64,000 bases of DNA from an uncultured Eubacteriales bacterium (GCA_900540085.1 UQEU01000009.1:1-64000); one strand, 5' to 3'. Shown: positions 43,301 through 52,688, counted from the first letter of the stretch. The notes: generated by a model not told the origin, from the letters alone. Program-made: numbers and translations.

Positions 43301-43918
43301 ATGGATAACTATGTAATTACTATTGCAAGAGGATACGGCAGTGGCGGACGAACAATTGGAAAGCAACTTTCCGAGAAACTCGGTATTCCGTTTTATGACA
43401 GAGATTTAATCTATCTTGCTTCAGAGGAAAGCGGTATCAATATCAAACTTTTCGGAAAAGCAGACGAAAGAATAGAAAAAGGATTGTTTTCGTCAATTCC
43501 GAAGCCATACGACGGCAAACTTATTCCTCCTGAAAGCAGTGACTTTGTGTCCGACCAAAACATTTTTAATTATCAGGCAAAAATCATCAAAGATTTAGCC
43601 GAGAAAGGTCCGTGCATTATAATAGGAAGATGTGCAGATTTCATACTTAAAGATATGGAAAATGTTTTAAAAGTTTTTGTTTGGGCACCGTTTGATAAGT
43701 GCGTTGACACAGTTTGCGAACTTCAGTCTATTTCTAAAAAAGACGCTGAAAAGAAGATTAAAACAATTGACCGTCACCGCAGTAATTATTATAAACACTA
43801 TACAGGCCGCAGTTGGCAGGACTATTCAAACTATGATATTTGTCTTAACAGTGAAAAACTCGGCTTTGATAAAACTTGTGATGTTATAATTGATTATCTT
43901 AATACGGTAAAAAAATAA
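43301..43918 (+). CDS. Cytidylate-kinase-like nucleotide kinase
   Basis: A 205-aa P-loop protein of the cytidylate-kinase-like family common in clostridia. The start ITIARGYGSGGRTIGKQLSE contains a modified P-loop (GYGSGGRTIG), followed by PFYDRDLIYLA, CIIIGRCADFIL and RHRSNYYKHYTGRSW (the LID-like region). True Cmk is usually longer and coded elsewhere, so the nucleotide or other substrate is not known. It follows livF by 23 bases with a good TAAGGAG site, so it is carried on the liv transcript. Confidence 0.78.
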   Translation: MDNYVITIARGYGSGGRTIGKQLSEKLGIPFYDRDLIYLASEESGINIKLFGKADERIEKGLFSSIPKPYDGKLIPPESSDFVSDQNIFNYQAKIIKDLAEKGPCIIIGRCADFILKDMENVLKVFVWAPFDKCVDTVCELQSISKKDAEKKIKTIDRHRSNYYKHYTGRSWQDYSNYDICLNSEKLGFDKTCDVIIDYLNTVKK

Positions 43919-43936
43919 TACGGTAAAAATATTTTT

Positions 43937-43965
43937 AAAAGCCACTTTTTAAAGTGGCTTTTTCT
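43937..43965 (+). terminator. Terminator of the liv operon
   Basis: AAAAGCCACTTT-TT-AAAGTGGCTTTT with further T residues. Confidence 0.85.
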
Positions 43966-43993
43966 TTACATATTTTGATGTATATTATATAAT
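43965..43993 (+). promoter_or_regulatory. Promoter of recD2
   Basis: TTTACA (43965-43970), 17-bp spacer, TATAAT (43988-43993). Confidence 0.6.
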
Positions 43994-44045
43994 ATACAAA
44001 ATAAATGAACTAAGAAAACTATTATTATAAAAACGGAGTCAGTTT

Positions 44046-46268
44046 ATGAGCGATATGCTTGATACGGTTGAGGGAATTATAGAAAGTATTGCTTACAAAA
44101 ATGGAGAAAACGGCTATATTGTTTTTGAAATCAGCACAGAAGATGAAGCAGTTACCGTTGTCGGATATACTATGTCGGCAGAAGTCGGAGAAAATGTTGT
44201 GTGCAGAGGCGAATGGGTATATCATCATTCGTACGGAAGACAGTTTAAGGCTGAAACCATAACAACATCTATGCCTGCCGACGAAGTCGGAATTTTAAAG
44301 TGTCTGTCAAGCGGAATGATTAGCGGAATAGGCAGACAAACAGCAGAAAAAATTGTTGAACGCTTTGGCGACAAAACATTTGACATAATAGAAAATGACC
44401 CTGAACGACTTACCGAAATTAAAGGAATTACTCGTAAAAAAGCACACAAATTCAGCGAACAGTACAAGCAAAAATTCATAAATAACACGGAACTTGAGGC
44501 ATTGAAACACTATGGTCTCAAGTATGACGAAGCAATAAAAATTTTTAAAACATACGGTCTTGAAGCAAAAGAAATTTTGATGACCGACCCCTATGTTTTT
44601 TATATAGATGGTTTTATAAAATATGAGAGAGCAGAGATAATCGCAGGAGATATTTTCGGTGAAAACTATGTTGCCGATTCACAGTATGTTGCAAGTGTCA
44701 TTTATGTTATTCGTCACAATCTTGAAATGAACGGTCATACCTGTATTCCAAGAAAAAAGATTATCAAGCCTTGTATTTCTTTGCTTGATTGTAATGAAGA
44801 CGCCGTTGAAATTGCAATAGATGAGTGTATTGAACAAAATCAGATTGTAAGTAAAATTGTTGACGGCGAAGAGCGATTGTTTTTGCCGAAAATCTATGAT
44901 TGCGAGTTAAACATTGCAGACAGATTGAAAACAATAAAAAGAATATCGCCAACGCCGATTGAAATTGACAAAACAGAAATAAATACTTTTGAATTGTCAA
45001 ACGGAATTGAGTTTGATGAAAAACAGAGAAAGGCTATTGAAACAGCAGTAAAAAAAGGACTCATGATTTTGACAGGAGGTCCCGGTACGGGTAAAACAAC
45101 TACTGTAAAAGGTATCATTACACTTTTGAAAAACAGAGATTTAGATGTTTGCCTTGCTGCTCCTACGGGCAGAGCTGCCAAAAGAATGACGGAACTTACG
45201 GGATTTGAAGCAAAGACTGTCCATCGTTTGCTTGAAGTTGAATACAGGGATAATGACGGTCATAAGTTTGTACACAATTTAAGAAATCCGCTTGAAACCG
45301 ACGCAGTCATTCTTGATGAAGTTTCTATGATAGATGTTACTTTGTTTTCTGCTTTGCTTGACGCTTTACCGATGGGATGCCGTCTTATTATGGTCGGTGA
45401 TAACGACCAATTACCGCCTGTCGGCGAAGGAAATGTGCTTGCAGATTTGATTAAAAGCGATTTCATAGATGTTATACGACTTGACAAAGTTTTTCGTCAG
45501 GCACAAAAAAGTTTGATTGTTATGAATGCTCATACAATTGTTAACGGCGAAATGCCGGAACTGAATGTAAAAAACAGTAATTCGGATTTCTTTTTTTCAC
45601 AGGAAAATTCTCCTTATAAAGCACCGTACAAAGTTGCAGATTTTGTTACAAGAAGAATACCGTCTGGCTTTGGCTTTGACCCCATAAAAGATATTCAGGT
45701 GCTTTGTCCGTCTAAAAAAGGCGATGCCGGAACTGAAATGATAAATCATATTTTGCAGGAACAGTTAAATCCGCCGTCAAAAAATAAAAAGCAAAAAGTT
45801 TTTAAAGGCTATGTTTTGCGTGAGGGCGACAGAGTTATTCAAACAAAAAACAACTATGATTTAGTTTGGTTCAACGGCGAAAAAACAGGAATGGGTATTT
45901 TCAACGGCGAAATAGGAATTTTGCAAAGCATTGACTTGGAAAACGATATTATAAATGTCGTGTTTGATGATTACGAGGCAATGTATTCTTCAAAAGATAT
46001 TCAGGATTTGGAACTTGCTTATGCAATGACGGTGCATAAAAGTCAGGGCTCCGAGTTTGATGCAGTTGTTATGCCTGTTGTGAGTGTTCCGAATAAATTG
46101 TGTTACAGAAATTTATTCTATACGGGAGTTACAAGGGCAAAAAAACTTCTTGTTCTTGTCGGTACACAGGAACAAATTAAAAAATTGGTGGATAATAATA
46201 AAAAAAGTATGCGTTACAGTGCACTTAATTACTTTTTATCTGTTGACAACGAGAGTGTTTTTAAGTAG
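44046..46268 (+). CDS. recD2: RecD2-type ATP-dependent DNA helicase
   Basis: A 740-aa superfamily 1B 5'-3' helicase without RecBC partners. An N-terminal OB-like domain (VEGIIESIAYKNGENGYIVF) and helix-hairpin-helix repeats (SSGMISGIGRQTAEKIVERF) precede the motor. Motor motifs: GGPGTGKTTTVKGI, APTGRAAKRMTELTG, VILDEVSMID, MVGDNDQLPPVGEGNVL, and AYAMTVHKSQGSEFDAVVMP. It acts in repair and recombination. GGAGTC lies upstream of ATG 44046. mreB/mbl follows 37 bases later. Confidence 0.94.
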   Translation: MSDMLDTVEGIIESIAYKNGENGYIVFEISTEDEAVTVVGYTMSAEVGENVVCRGEWVYHHSYGRQFKAETITTSMPADEVGILKCLSSGMISGIGRQTAEKIVERFGDKTFDIIENDPERLTEIKGITRKKAHKFSEQYKQKFINNTELEALKHYGLKYDEAIKIFKTYGLEAKEILMTDPYVFYIDGFIKYERAEIIAGDIFGENYVADSQYVASVIYVIRHNLEMNGHTCIPRKKIIKPCISLLDCNEDAVEIAIDECIEQNQIVSKIVDGEERLFLPKIYDCELNIADRLKTIKRISPTPIEIDKTEINTFELSNGIEFDEKQRKAIETAVKKGLMILTGGPGTGKTTTVKGIITLLKNRDLDVCLAAPTGRAAKRMTELTGFEAKTVHRLLEVEYRDNDGHKFVHNLRNPLETDAVILDEVSMIDVTLFSALLDALPMGCRLIMVGDNDQLPPVGEGNVLADLIKSDFIDVIRLDKVFRQAQKSLIVMNAHTIVNGEMPELNVKNSNSDFFFSQENSPYKAPYKVADFVTRRIPSGFGFDPIKDIQVLCPSKKGDAGTEMINHILQEQLNPPSKNKKQKVFKGYVLREGDRVIQTKNNYDLVWFNGEKTGMGIFNGEIGILQSIDLENDIINVVFDDYEAMYSSKDIQDLELAYAMTVHKSQGSEFDAVVMPVVSVPNKLCYRNLFYTGVTRAKKLLVLVGTQEQIKKLVDNNKKSMRYSALNYFLSVDNESVFK

Positions 46269-46305
46269 CATAGTAATATATTAAATAAGTGAAACAGGTA
46301 ATTTT

Positions 46306-47334
46306 ATGTTTGGATTTGATTTGGGTATAGACCTTGGTACATCTTCTCTTGTTATAGCAATGCCGGGTAAAGGCATAGTTCTTAACGAGCCTTCCTACAT
46401 TGCTTACAATGTTGAAGATGAAAAAATGATATATGCTGGAAAAAGAGCTTACTATTTGCAAGGCAGAGAGCCGCAAGGTGTTCAAGTTGCTCAACCGTTA
46501 AAAGACGGTGTAATAGGCTCATATAAACTTACGGAAAAAATGCTTTCGTTTTTTATGGACAAAGTAATAGGCAAGACGATTTTCCGTCCGAGAGTAGTTG
46601 CTTGTGTTCCGTCCGTTACGACCGATGTTGAAAAGCGTACTATCATTTCAGTTTTGATAAATGCAGGTGCAAGAAGCGTCTGTCTTATAGAAGAGCCTTT
46701 GGCTGCCGCTTTCGGTTCAGATGTTGACCCGCTTCAGCCGGGAGGAATTTTTGTAATAGATGTCGGAGGCGGTACAACCGACCTTGCAATAGTTTCAGGC
46801 GGCAGTATGGCACAAACGGAAACTATAAAAATTGCAGGAACGGACTTTGACGAAGAAATAGTAAAATATATGCGTTTGAAATACGGTATGAATATCGGTA
46901 TAAGAACTGCCGAAGAAATTAAGAAAAACATAGGTTGTGCATATCCGAGAACCGAAAGAATTTATATGAACGCAAAAGGCAGTGATGTTAAAACAGGATT
47001 GCCGAAAGAAACAGAGATTACGGATATGGATATATACGATTGTCTGTTTCCTCTTATCGAAACAATAAAAGAGGGTGCGGTAAATATGTTTGAAAGGACT
47101 TCTCCTCAGCTTGTTTCGGATATAAGCCGTACAGGTATTTTGCTCACGGGCGGAGGAGCGTTGATGTACGGTATGGACAAAATGTTTTCCGAAGTCTTGG
47201 GTATTGAAGCAAAGGTTGTGAAAGACCCGCAGGAGTGTGTGGCAAAAGGAACAGGCATTGCCCTTACTAAAATGCATATCCTTGACGGATATGGCTATCG
47301 TTTCAAAACAAAAGAAGATGTCAGAATACGATAA
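46306..47334 (+). CDS. mreB: MreB/Mbl rod-shape actin homologue
   Basis: A 342-aa bacterial actin that forms membrane-bound filaments and guides wall synthesis. Visible motifs: phosphate 1 (FDLGIDLGTSSLVIA), VVACVPSVTTDVEKR, phosphate 2 (GIFVIDVGGGTTDLAIVSGG), the MreB-type IEEPLAAAFG and adenosine motif (GILLTGGGALMYGMD). MreC and MreD do not follow, so it may be an Mbl- or MreBH-type paralogue. AGGTAATTTT precedes the ATG. Confidence 0.92.
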   Translation: MFGFDLGIDLGTSSLVIAMPGKGIVLNEPSYIAYNVEDEKMIYAGKRAYYLQGREPQGVQVAQPLKDGVIGSYKLTEKMLSFFMDKVIGKTIFRPRVVACVPSVTTDVEKRTIISVLINAGARSVCLIEEPLAAAFGSDVDPLQPGGIFVIDVGGGTTDLAIVSGGSMAQTETIKIAGTDFDEEIVKYMRLKYGMNIGIRTAEEIKKNIGCAYPRTERIYMNAKGSDVKTGLPKETEITDMDIYDCLFPLIETIKEGAVNMFERTSPQLVSDISRTGILLTGGGALMYGMDKMFSEVLGIEAKVVKDPQECVAKGTGIALTKMHILDGYGYRFKTKEDVRIR

Positions 47335-47369
47335 CATTAAACAAAATGTATTAACAAAATTATTTTAAT

Positions 47370-47393
47370 GCCACTCGCAGAGTGGCGTTTTTT
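47370..47393 (+). terminator. Terminator after mreB
   Basis: GCCACTC-GCA-GAGTGGC followed by G and six T residues. It abuts the ribosome-binding site of the next gene, so some read-through or a regulatory role is likely. Confidence 0.75.
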
Positions 47394-47408
47394 GAAAGGA
47401 GTTTGCAA

Positions 47409-48278
47409 GTGAACAGATTTTTTTACTATCATCCGTCTTGTGAATTCCTTTTTTTCTTTTTTGTAATATCGGTTTCAATGACGGTTAAAAATCCTTTTTT
47501 TCTTGCCGTATCATTTGTTTCTTCTTTTGCGTATCTTTTAAAACTTAAAGGTAAGTCGGCATTTTCCAAAATGTTTAAATTTATTTTGCCATTGCTTATT
47601 ATCGTTACCGTTTTAAACGGCTTGACAAATACTTACGGTTTTACGGTTTTGTTTGAATTGCCGTGGGGAAACAGCGTTACGGCAGAGGCTTTGTTTTATG
47701 GGTTTTGTCAGGGACTTTTATTTACGAGTGTAATAATGTGGTTTATATGCTATAACGAAATTTTGACAAGTGAAAAGTTTTTGTATTTGTTCGGAAAAAT
47801 CTTTCCTAATATAACGCTTATGATTTCAATGATTTTGAGATTTATCCCTCATTTCAGTCAAAAAGCGGAAGAAATACGACAGTCAAGACAAGGTGCAGGA
47901 ATACAAAAAGCGAAAAAGACCGCAGAGTCTGTGGCAGTTTTTTCTGCACTTGTTTCATATTGTCTTGAGAGCAGTATTTCACTGTCTCTTTCAATGAAAT
48001 CAAAAGGCTATCCAAGTGAAAAAAGAAAGCCGTATTGCAGATATAAGTTTAAGTCTAAAGATTTGTATTATATTTTAATCATTTCTGCAAATATTTTTGT
48101 GGTTTTGTTTTGTATCTTTTCGGGAAAAAGTATGTTCCTTTTTGAACCTGAATTGTATTTTGAAAATTCACTTCTTTTTGATTTGAGTTGCATTTGCTTT
48201 TTTGTAATTTGCATTTCACCGCTTGTAATAGATTTAACGGAGGACTTAAAATGGCGTATATTGGAATTGAAAATGTAA
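47409..48278 (+). CDS. ecfT: ECF transporter transmembrane subunit (EcfT)
   Basis: A 290-aa membrane protein with about five to six helices and a cytoplasmic coupling region. Its two coupling motifs are degenerate: SRQGAG where ARG-type sequences usually occur, and SMKSKGYP for the second (AMxARGY in typical EcfT). GTG 47409 is the start, with GAAAGGAG 7 bases upstream. The longer frame would begin inside a terminator. It overlaps the ATPase gene by 28 bases and is the scaffold of a vitamin/metal uptake complex. Confidence 0.82.
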   Translation: MNRFFYYHPSCEFLFFFFVISVSMTVKNPFFLAVSFVSSFAYLLKLKGKSAFSKMFKFILPLLIIVTVLNGLTNTYGFTVLFELPWGNSVTAEALFYGFCQGLLFTSVIMWFICYNEILTSEKFLYLFGKIFPNITLMISMILRFIPHFSQKAEEIRQSRQGAGIQKAKKTAESVAVFSALVSYCLESSISLSLSMKSKGYPSEKRKPYCRYKFKSKDLYYILIISANIFVVLFCIFSGKSMFLFEPELYFENSLLFDLSCICFFVICISPLVIDLTEDLKWRILELKM

Positions 48279-49810
48279 GTTTTAAATATCCTCAGTCAAA
48301 TGATTTTGCATTGAAAAATGTGAATTTGTCATTTGAAAAGGGCAGCGTAAATCTCGTTCTCGGAAAATCTGCAAGCGGAAAGTCAACTTTATTGAGTCTT
48401 TTGTGCAAAGAAATTGCACCGAATGGCGAATTGACGGGAGATATAAATATATCTGGGGCGAAAGTCTCCTTTGTTCATCAAAATACGGAAACTTCACTTG
48501 TGTGTGATAAGGTGTTTTCAGAACTTGCGTTTCCGCTTGAAAATATGGGGTGCAGTCGTGAAAAAATAAGCCTTAAAATTGCTGAAACGGCTTGCTTTTT
48601 TAATATTGAAGACTTGTTTGAAAGAAATGTAAGCGAACTTTCGGGCGGACAAAAAAGAATTGTTGCACTTGCGTCTGCTATGGTTTGTGAGCCTGACTTA
48701 CTTGTTATAGACGAGCCTGTTTCGTGCCTTGACCCGTTATCAGCAGAAAACTTTATTTCTGCACTGATAAAAATAAATAAGGAACTCGGTGTAACTATAA
48801 TTTTAAGCGAACATATATCAAACGGAATCGTTCCGCATTGCGATACAGTTTCCTTTATGGAAAACGGAAAAATCATTTGTACTGCCGATACTCAAAATGC
48901 GACAAGGGAAATCTGCAAATCAGGTTACTCTGATTTTATGCCTTTTTATGTAAGAATTAACGAAATGTTTTCTCTCGGAAAAGATGTTCCTTTATCGGTT
49001 AAAGATGCAAAAATAAATTTTGAAAAAAAGTTTTCTTCTGAAAATATAACTGTGAATAAGATAGTTGAAAATGAAAAGATTGAGAAAATTGATAAAAAGA
49101 AAACAGCACTGACTGTAAAGGATATTTATTTTGCTTATTCTAAAAATCAACCGTTTGTACTTAAAAGTTGCGACTATTCAGCTTGTTTTGGAAAAGTGAA
49201 TGCAATACTCGGCTGTAACGGAAGCGGAAAATCTACATTGCTTAAAATAATCGCTTCTGTTTTAAAATCTATTCACGGAAAAGTTAAAATTCACGGAAAA
49301 GTTGCTTTGATGCCTCAAAATCCGCTTGATTTGTTTTGCGAAGAAAAAATTTCAAAAGAGTTGTCCGATTGTGATAAAGATTTGATTGAAAAGTTTGAAG
49401 TTGAGAAAATTTTTGACTCGCATCCGTATGATATAAGCGGAGGAGAGGCAAGAATGGTTGCATTTGTGAAAGTCCTTTCTCAAAAACCCGATATTCTGCT
49501 TCTTGATGAGCCGACGGCAGGGTGTGATATTCAAAACAAGAAAAAGCAGCAACAAATTTTGCGTGAACTTGCCGACAACGGAGTTTGCGTTGTGCTTGTT
49601 TCTCACGATATGGAATTTGTCAGTGAAGTGAGCGACAGCGTTTCTTTGATTTTCAATGGGGAGATTGTGGAAACTCTGCCCAAAAGAGACTTTTTTTCTT
49701 CTGTTTCTTATTACACGACAGATGCTTATAAAATAAGTCGTTCTGTTTTTGAAAATTCTGTTACTCAAGATGATGTTGAGTATCTTTTAAAAAGGAATGG
49801 TGTGTTGTGA
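48251..49810 (+). CDS. Fused EcfA-EcfA' double ATP-binding protein
   Basis: A 519-aa protein with two ABC ATPase domains in one chain. Domain 1: LGKSASGKSTLL, LSGGQKRIVALASAM, LLVIDEPVSCLDP, LSEHI. Domain 2: LGCNGSGKSTLL, ISGGEARMVAFVKVL, LLLDEPTAGCD, VSHDM. This replaces the separate EcfA1 and EcfA2 of typical ECF modules. Start at ATG 48251 after CGGAGG. The longer frame overlaps ecfT without a ribosome-binding site. Its stop overlaps the GTG start of the S component. Confidence 0.9.
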   Translation: MAYIGIENVSFKYPQSNDFALKNVNLSFEKGSVNLVLGKSASGKSTLLSLLCKEIAPNGELTGDINISGAKVSFVHQNTETSLVCDKVFSELAFPLENMGCSREKISLKIAETACFFNIEDLFERNVSELSGGQKRIVALASAMVCEPDLLVIDEPVSCLDPLSAENFISALIKINKELGVTIILSEHISNGIVPHCDTVSFMENGKIICTADTQNATREICKSGYSDFMPFYVRINEMFSLGKDVPLSVKDAKINFEKKFSSENITVNKIVENEKIEKIDKKKTALTVKDIYFAYSKNQPFVLKSCDYSACFGKVNAILGCNGSGKSTLLKIIASVLKSIHGKVKIHGKVALMPQNPLDLFCEEKISKELSDCDKDLIEKFEVEKIFDSHPYDISGGEARMVAFVKVLSQKPDILLLDEPTAGCDIQNKKKQQQILRELADNGVCVVLVSHDMEFVSEVSDSVSLIFNGEIVETLPKRDFFSSVSYYTTDAYKISRSVFENSVTQDDVEYLLKRNGVL

Positions 49811-50493
49811 AAAAAGAAAATTTAACAGTGATTATTATTGCCGTTTTCTCTTTGGCTTTTGTTCTTGTTTGGCAGGTTTTCTTTTCAAACGACATTTCAT
49901 ACTATATTGTCGGTTCCGTTATAATCATTTTGACTGCAATACCGTTTTTTGTTTCGTTTGAAAAAGATGAGAAAACAGCACAAAAAATCAGTATCCTTGC
50001 TATTATGACTGCTTTGGCAGTTGCTTCAAGAGCAGTGTTTTACTTGATACCGCAAGTAAAACCTATCTGTGCTGTTGTTGTTGTTTGCGGAGTTTGTTTC
50101 GGTGCAAAAAGCGGTTTTATCGTCGGTGCGTTGAGTGCTTTTGTTTCGAACTTTATTTTCGGACAGGGATTATGGACTCCTTATCAAATGATTGCTCTCG
50201 GTTTTTGCGGACTGATTTCGGGTATTGTTTTTTCAAAGATTACTCCAAAAAGAATTTCGCTTAGTCTATACGGATTTTTTGCCGCCTTTGTCATTTACGG
50301 AATTATTGTTGATTTGAGTTCGGTATTTGCCATGTTGAACGATATTACTTTAGAAGGCGTATTGAGTGTTTATGTTGCAAGCATTCCGTTTTCGCTTACA
50401 TTCGGAATATCAACCGCAGTATTTTTGTTTTTGTTCGGAGAAAGTTTTGTAAAAAAAATATTGAGAATAAAATTGAAATATGCAATAGAGTGA
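49807..50493 (+). CDS. ECF transporter substrate-binding (S) component
   Basis: A 228-aa, six- to seven-helix S component. The N-terminus adds two helices before the core (ISILAIMTALAVASRAVFYL, FGAKSGFIVGALSAFVSNFI, FGQGLWTPYQMIALGFCGLI). The core resembles cobalamin-type S subunits (CbrT-like), but the ligand cannot be fixed from sequence, and no cobalamin riboswitch is seen upstream. The GTG start overlaps the previous stop, so the trio is translationally coupled: a dedicated (group I) ECF system. Confidence 0.8.
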   Translation: MKKENLTVIIIAVFSLAFVLVWQVFFSNDISYYIVGSVIIILTAIPFFVSFEKDEKTAQKISILAIMTALAVASRAVFYLIPQVKPICAVVVVCGVCFGAKSGFIVGALSAFVSNFIFGQGLWTPYQMIALGFCGLISGIVFSKITPKRISLSLYGFFAAFVIYGIIVDLSSVFAMLNDITLEGVLSVYVASIPFSLTFGISTAVFLFLFGESFVKKILRIKLKYAIE

Positions 50494-50522
50494 TGAATAT
50501 TATAAAATAAATATAAAAAAAT

Positions 50523-50589
50523 AAAAACCGACAGGTAAAATGATGAGGTGCAAAAAACTTTTAACACCTAAAAATACCTGTCGGTTTTA
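50523..50589. terminator. Long inverted repeat between ECF operon and small membrane gene
   Basis: AAAACCGACAGGTA / TACCTGTCGGTTTT, a 14-bp outer stem enclosing a second hairpin (AGGTG / CACCT), between convergent genes. Confidence 0.75.
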
Positions 50590-50618
50590 TGTTTTGTTTT
50601 TTTAAAATAACAGTTTAA

Positions 50619-50753
50619 CTATCTCAATATAGCAAAGCCAAGGTCAATGGCTCCGCCGAGAAGTTTGCTTGTTTTTGTCATATTCAGCGTTTCGGCTGCC
50701 CAAAGCAAAATAAGTGCAACAACAATCGCAATAATAAGTGCTTGTTTACTCAT
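50619..50753 (-). CDS. Small single-helix membrane peptide
   Basis: A 44-aa peptide: MSKQALIIAIVVALILLWAA, then ETLNMTKTSKLLGGAIDLGF. One N-terminal membrane helix and an amphipathic tail. AAAGGGGG lies 8 bases before the ATG (50751-50753), which is the reason for this start. Divergent from oadG. Function unknown. Confidence 0.6.
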   Translation of the reverse strand: MSKQALIIAIVVALILLWAAETLNMTKTSKLLGGAIDLGFAILR

Positions 50754-50897
50754 AAAATGACCCCCTTTTACTAACATTATTATAAAACGATTTAAAAAAT
50801 AATTCAATACTTTTAACAATATTTATACAAATTGATGTTGTTTGATTTTTTTAAATCGACAGAGTAAATAATTATATATAAAGAATAAATAAATATG

Positions 50898-50926
50898 TTG
50901 AAAATTGAATTTGTTTGTAATATAAT
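50898..50926 (+). promoter_or_regulatory. Promoter of oadG-oadB
   Basis: TTGAAA (50898-50903), 17-bp spacer, TATAAT (50921-50926). Confidence 0.7.
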
Positions 50927-50960
50927 ATAGGCTGAATTATACGGATAGGAGGAAAGACAG

Positions 50961-51374
50961 ATGGACTTGATGTTAATGAAAATAGGAACAAGCGTTACGG
51001 ATGTTACAACCGTTGTTGTTGCCGGTGTAGTTATTGTTATGGCTATGCTTGCTGCACTCATTGTTGTTTTTAAGGTGTTCGGAAGCGTTGTTTCAAAAGG
51101 CTCATCAAAAAGTAAGTCTGAAAAAATTGCAGAAAAGAAGGAAAATGTAAAGGTTTCCCAAGGACCTTTACCGCCTTTAAGTACAAAACCTGTTTCACAA
51201 ACTTCTCAAGGTGCAATACCGCCCGAAGTTATTGCGGCTATAACTGCGGCAGTTGTTGCTTATGAGGGACCAAACGCTGTTATTCGTTCTGTTCGCAGAA
51301 AAAACACTGCTGTTTCATCGGGAAGAAAAGCGTGGGCAATGGCAGGTATTTACGACAACACAAGAGCTTTTTAA
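50961..51374 (+). CDS. OadG-family Na+ pump decarboxylase gamma subunit
   Basis: A 137-aa protein with one N-terminal helix (VVVAGVVIVMAMLAALIVVF), a Lys/Ser/Pro-rich linker (GPLPPLSTKPVSQTSQG) and a C-terminal segment (IPPEVIAAITAAVVAYEGP, then RKNTAVSSGRKAWAMAG) typical of the clostridial gamma/delta subunits. It anchors the biotin-dependent decarboxylase alpha subunit to the membrane beta subunit. AGGAGG precedes the ATG. Beta follows 18 bases later, but alpha and biotin carrier genes are absent here. Confidence 0.85.
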   Translation: MDLMLMKIGTSVTDVTTVVVAGVVIVMAMLAALIVVFKVFGSVVSKGSSKSKSEKIAEKKENVKVSQGPLPPLSTKPVSQTSQGAIPPEVIAAITAAVVAYEGPNAVIRSVRRKNTAVSSGRKAWAMAGIYDNTRAF

Positions 51375-51392
51375 GAAACGGAGAATATTTTA

Positions 51393-52601
51393 ATGGAAGT
51401 TTTACAGGGTGTTTGGAACACCATAGTTGAAATATTGCAAAATTCCGGCTATGCTCAAATTTTTACGGGCGACGGATATAAATTTGCAATTATGTTGGCT
51501 ATTGCCTGCGGATTGCTTTATCTTGGCATTAAAAAAGGTTTTGAGCCTTTGCTTATGATTCCGATTGCTTTCGGTATGCTTCTTGCAAACCTTCCGGGTG
51601 CAAATCTCGCTGTTCAATACCACGATATACAAGGGTTTTATGAACTCTTTAAAAATATGATAGAAAACAACGGTGGGCCACAGCCGGGACTTATAGATTT
51701 TCTGTATCTCGGCGTTAAACTCGGCATCTATCCGCCGCTCATTTTCTTGGGAATCGGTGCAATGACAGACTTCTCACCTCTCATTGCAAACCCCAAGAGT
51801 TTCATTCTCGGAGCTGCGGCTCAGTTCGGTATTTTCTTTACTTATGTTGTTGCCATAGTTCTCGGATTTAATGCAGCCGAAGCAGGTTCAATTGCTATAA
51901 TCGGCGGTGCAGACGGTCCTACTGCTATTTTCGTTACTTCGCAGTTGGCACCTCATTTGCTCGGTACCATCGCTGTTGCGGCATACTCATATATGGCACT
52001 CGTACCGCTTATTCAGCCACCGATTATGCGTGCACTCACAACAAAAAAAGAACGCTCGGTTGTAATGGGAACATTAAGACCTGTTTCAAAACTCGAAAAA
52101 ATTCTTTTCCCGATTTTAGTTACTGTTATCGTTTCGCTTCTTCTTCCTGACGCTGCCGTACTTGTAGGTATGCTTATGTTCGGTAACCTTCTTAAAGAAA
52201 GCGGAAGAACGGAGAGAATTGCAAAAGCGGCACAAAACGAACTTATGAACATCATTACAATTATGCTCGGACTTTCGGTAGGTGCAACAACTTCTGCAGA
52301 AACATTCCTGTCTTGGAACACATTGTTGATTGTGGGACTTGGCCTTGTTGCATTTATGATTGCAACGGCTTCAGGTGTGCTTTTCGGAAAATTGATGTAT
52401 GTTTTTACAAAAGGCAAAATCAATCCTCTCATTGGCTCAGCAGGTGTATCTGCCGTACCTATGGCTGCTCGTGTAAGTCAGAACGAAGGACAGAAAGAAA
52501 ATCCTTCCAACTATCTTCTTATGCACGCTATGGGACCGAATGTTGCAGGTGTTATCGGTTCTGCCGTTGCAGCAGGCGTATTGCTTACAATCATTAAATA
52601 A
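51393..52601 (+). CDS. oadB: Na+-translocating decarboxylase beta subunit
   Basis: A 402-aa, roughly 11-helix membrane protein of the OadB/MmdB/GcdB family that couples decarboxylation of a biotin-bound carboxyl group to Na+ export. Family motifs: YLGVKLGIYPPLIFLGIGAM, TDFSPLIANPKS, IAIIGGADGPTAIFVTSQLA, the GLSVGATTSAETFL segment and NPLIGSAGVSAVPMAARVSQ. GGAG lies upstream of the ATG. The substrate (oxaloacetate, methylmalonyl-CoA or glutaconyl-CoA) depends on an alpha subunit encoded elsewhere. Confidence 0.93.
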   Translation: MEVLQGVWNTIVEILQNSGYAQIFTGDGYKFAIMLAIACGLLYLGIKKGFEPLLMIPIAFGMLLANLPGANLAVQYHDIQGFYELFKNMIENNGGPQPGLIDFLYLGVKLGIYPPLIFLGIGAMTDFSPLIANPKSFILGAAAQFGIFFTYVVAIVLGFNAAEAGSIAIIGGADGPTAIFVTSQLAPHLLGTIAVAAYSYMALVPLIQPPIMRALTTKKERSVVMGTLRPVSKLEKILFPILVTVIVSLLLPDAAVLVGMLMFGNLLKESGRTERIAKAAQNELMNIITIMLGLSVGATTSAETFLSWNTLLIVGLGLVAFMIATASGVLFGKLMYVFTKGKINPLIGSAGVSAVPMAARVSQNEGQKENPSNYLLMHAMGPNVAGVIGSAVAAGVLLTIIK

Positions 52602-52622
52602 TAAAACAAAAACAATAAAACC

Positions 52623-52650
52623 AAAGGGCGTAGGAAATACGCCCTTTTAT
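52623..52650 (+). terminator. Terminator of oadGB
   Basis: AAAGGGCGTA / TACGCCCTTT stem with T residues. Confidence 0.8.
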
Positions 52651-52688
52651 TAAATATTAAGAAATAATATTGTGTTTGAGGAGAAAAT

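Noticed and set aside
47340..47408. Riboswitch before the ECF transporter
   Set aside because: The only structure in the short gap is a simple 7-bp terminator hairpin, too small for a vitamin riboswitch.
50523..50589. Long inverted repeat as an insertion-sequence end
   Set aside because: No transposase or target duplication. Its position between convergent genes fits a terminator.
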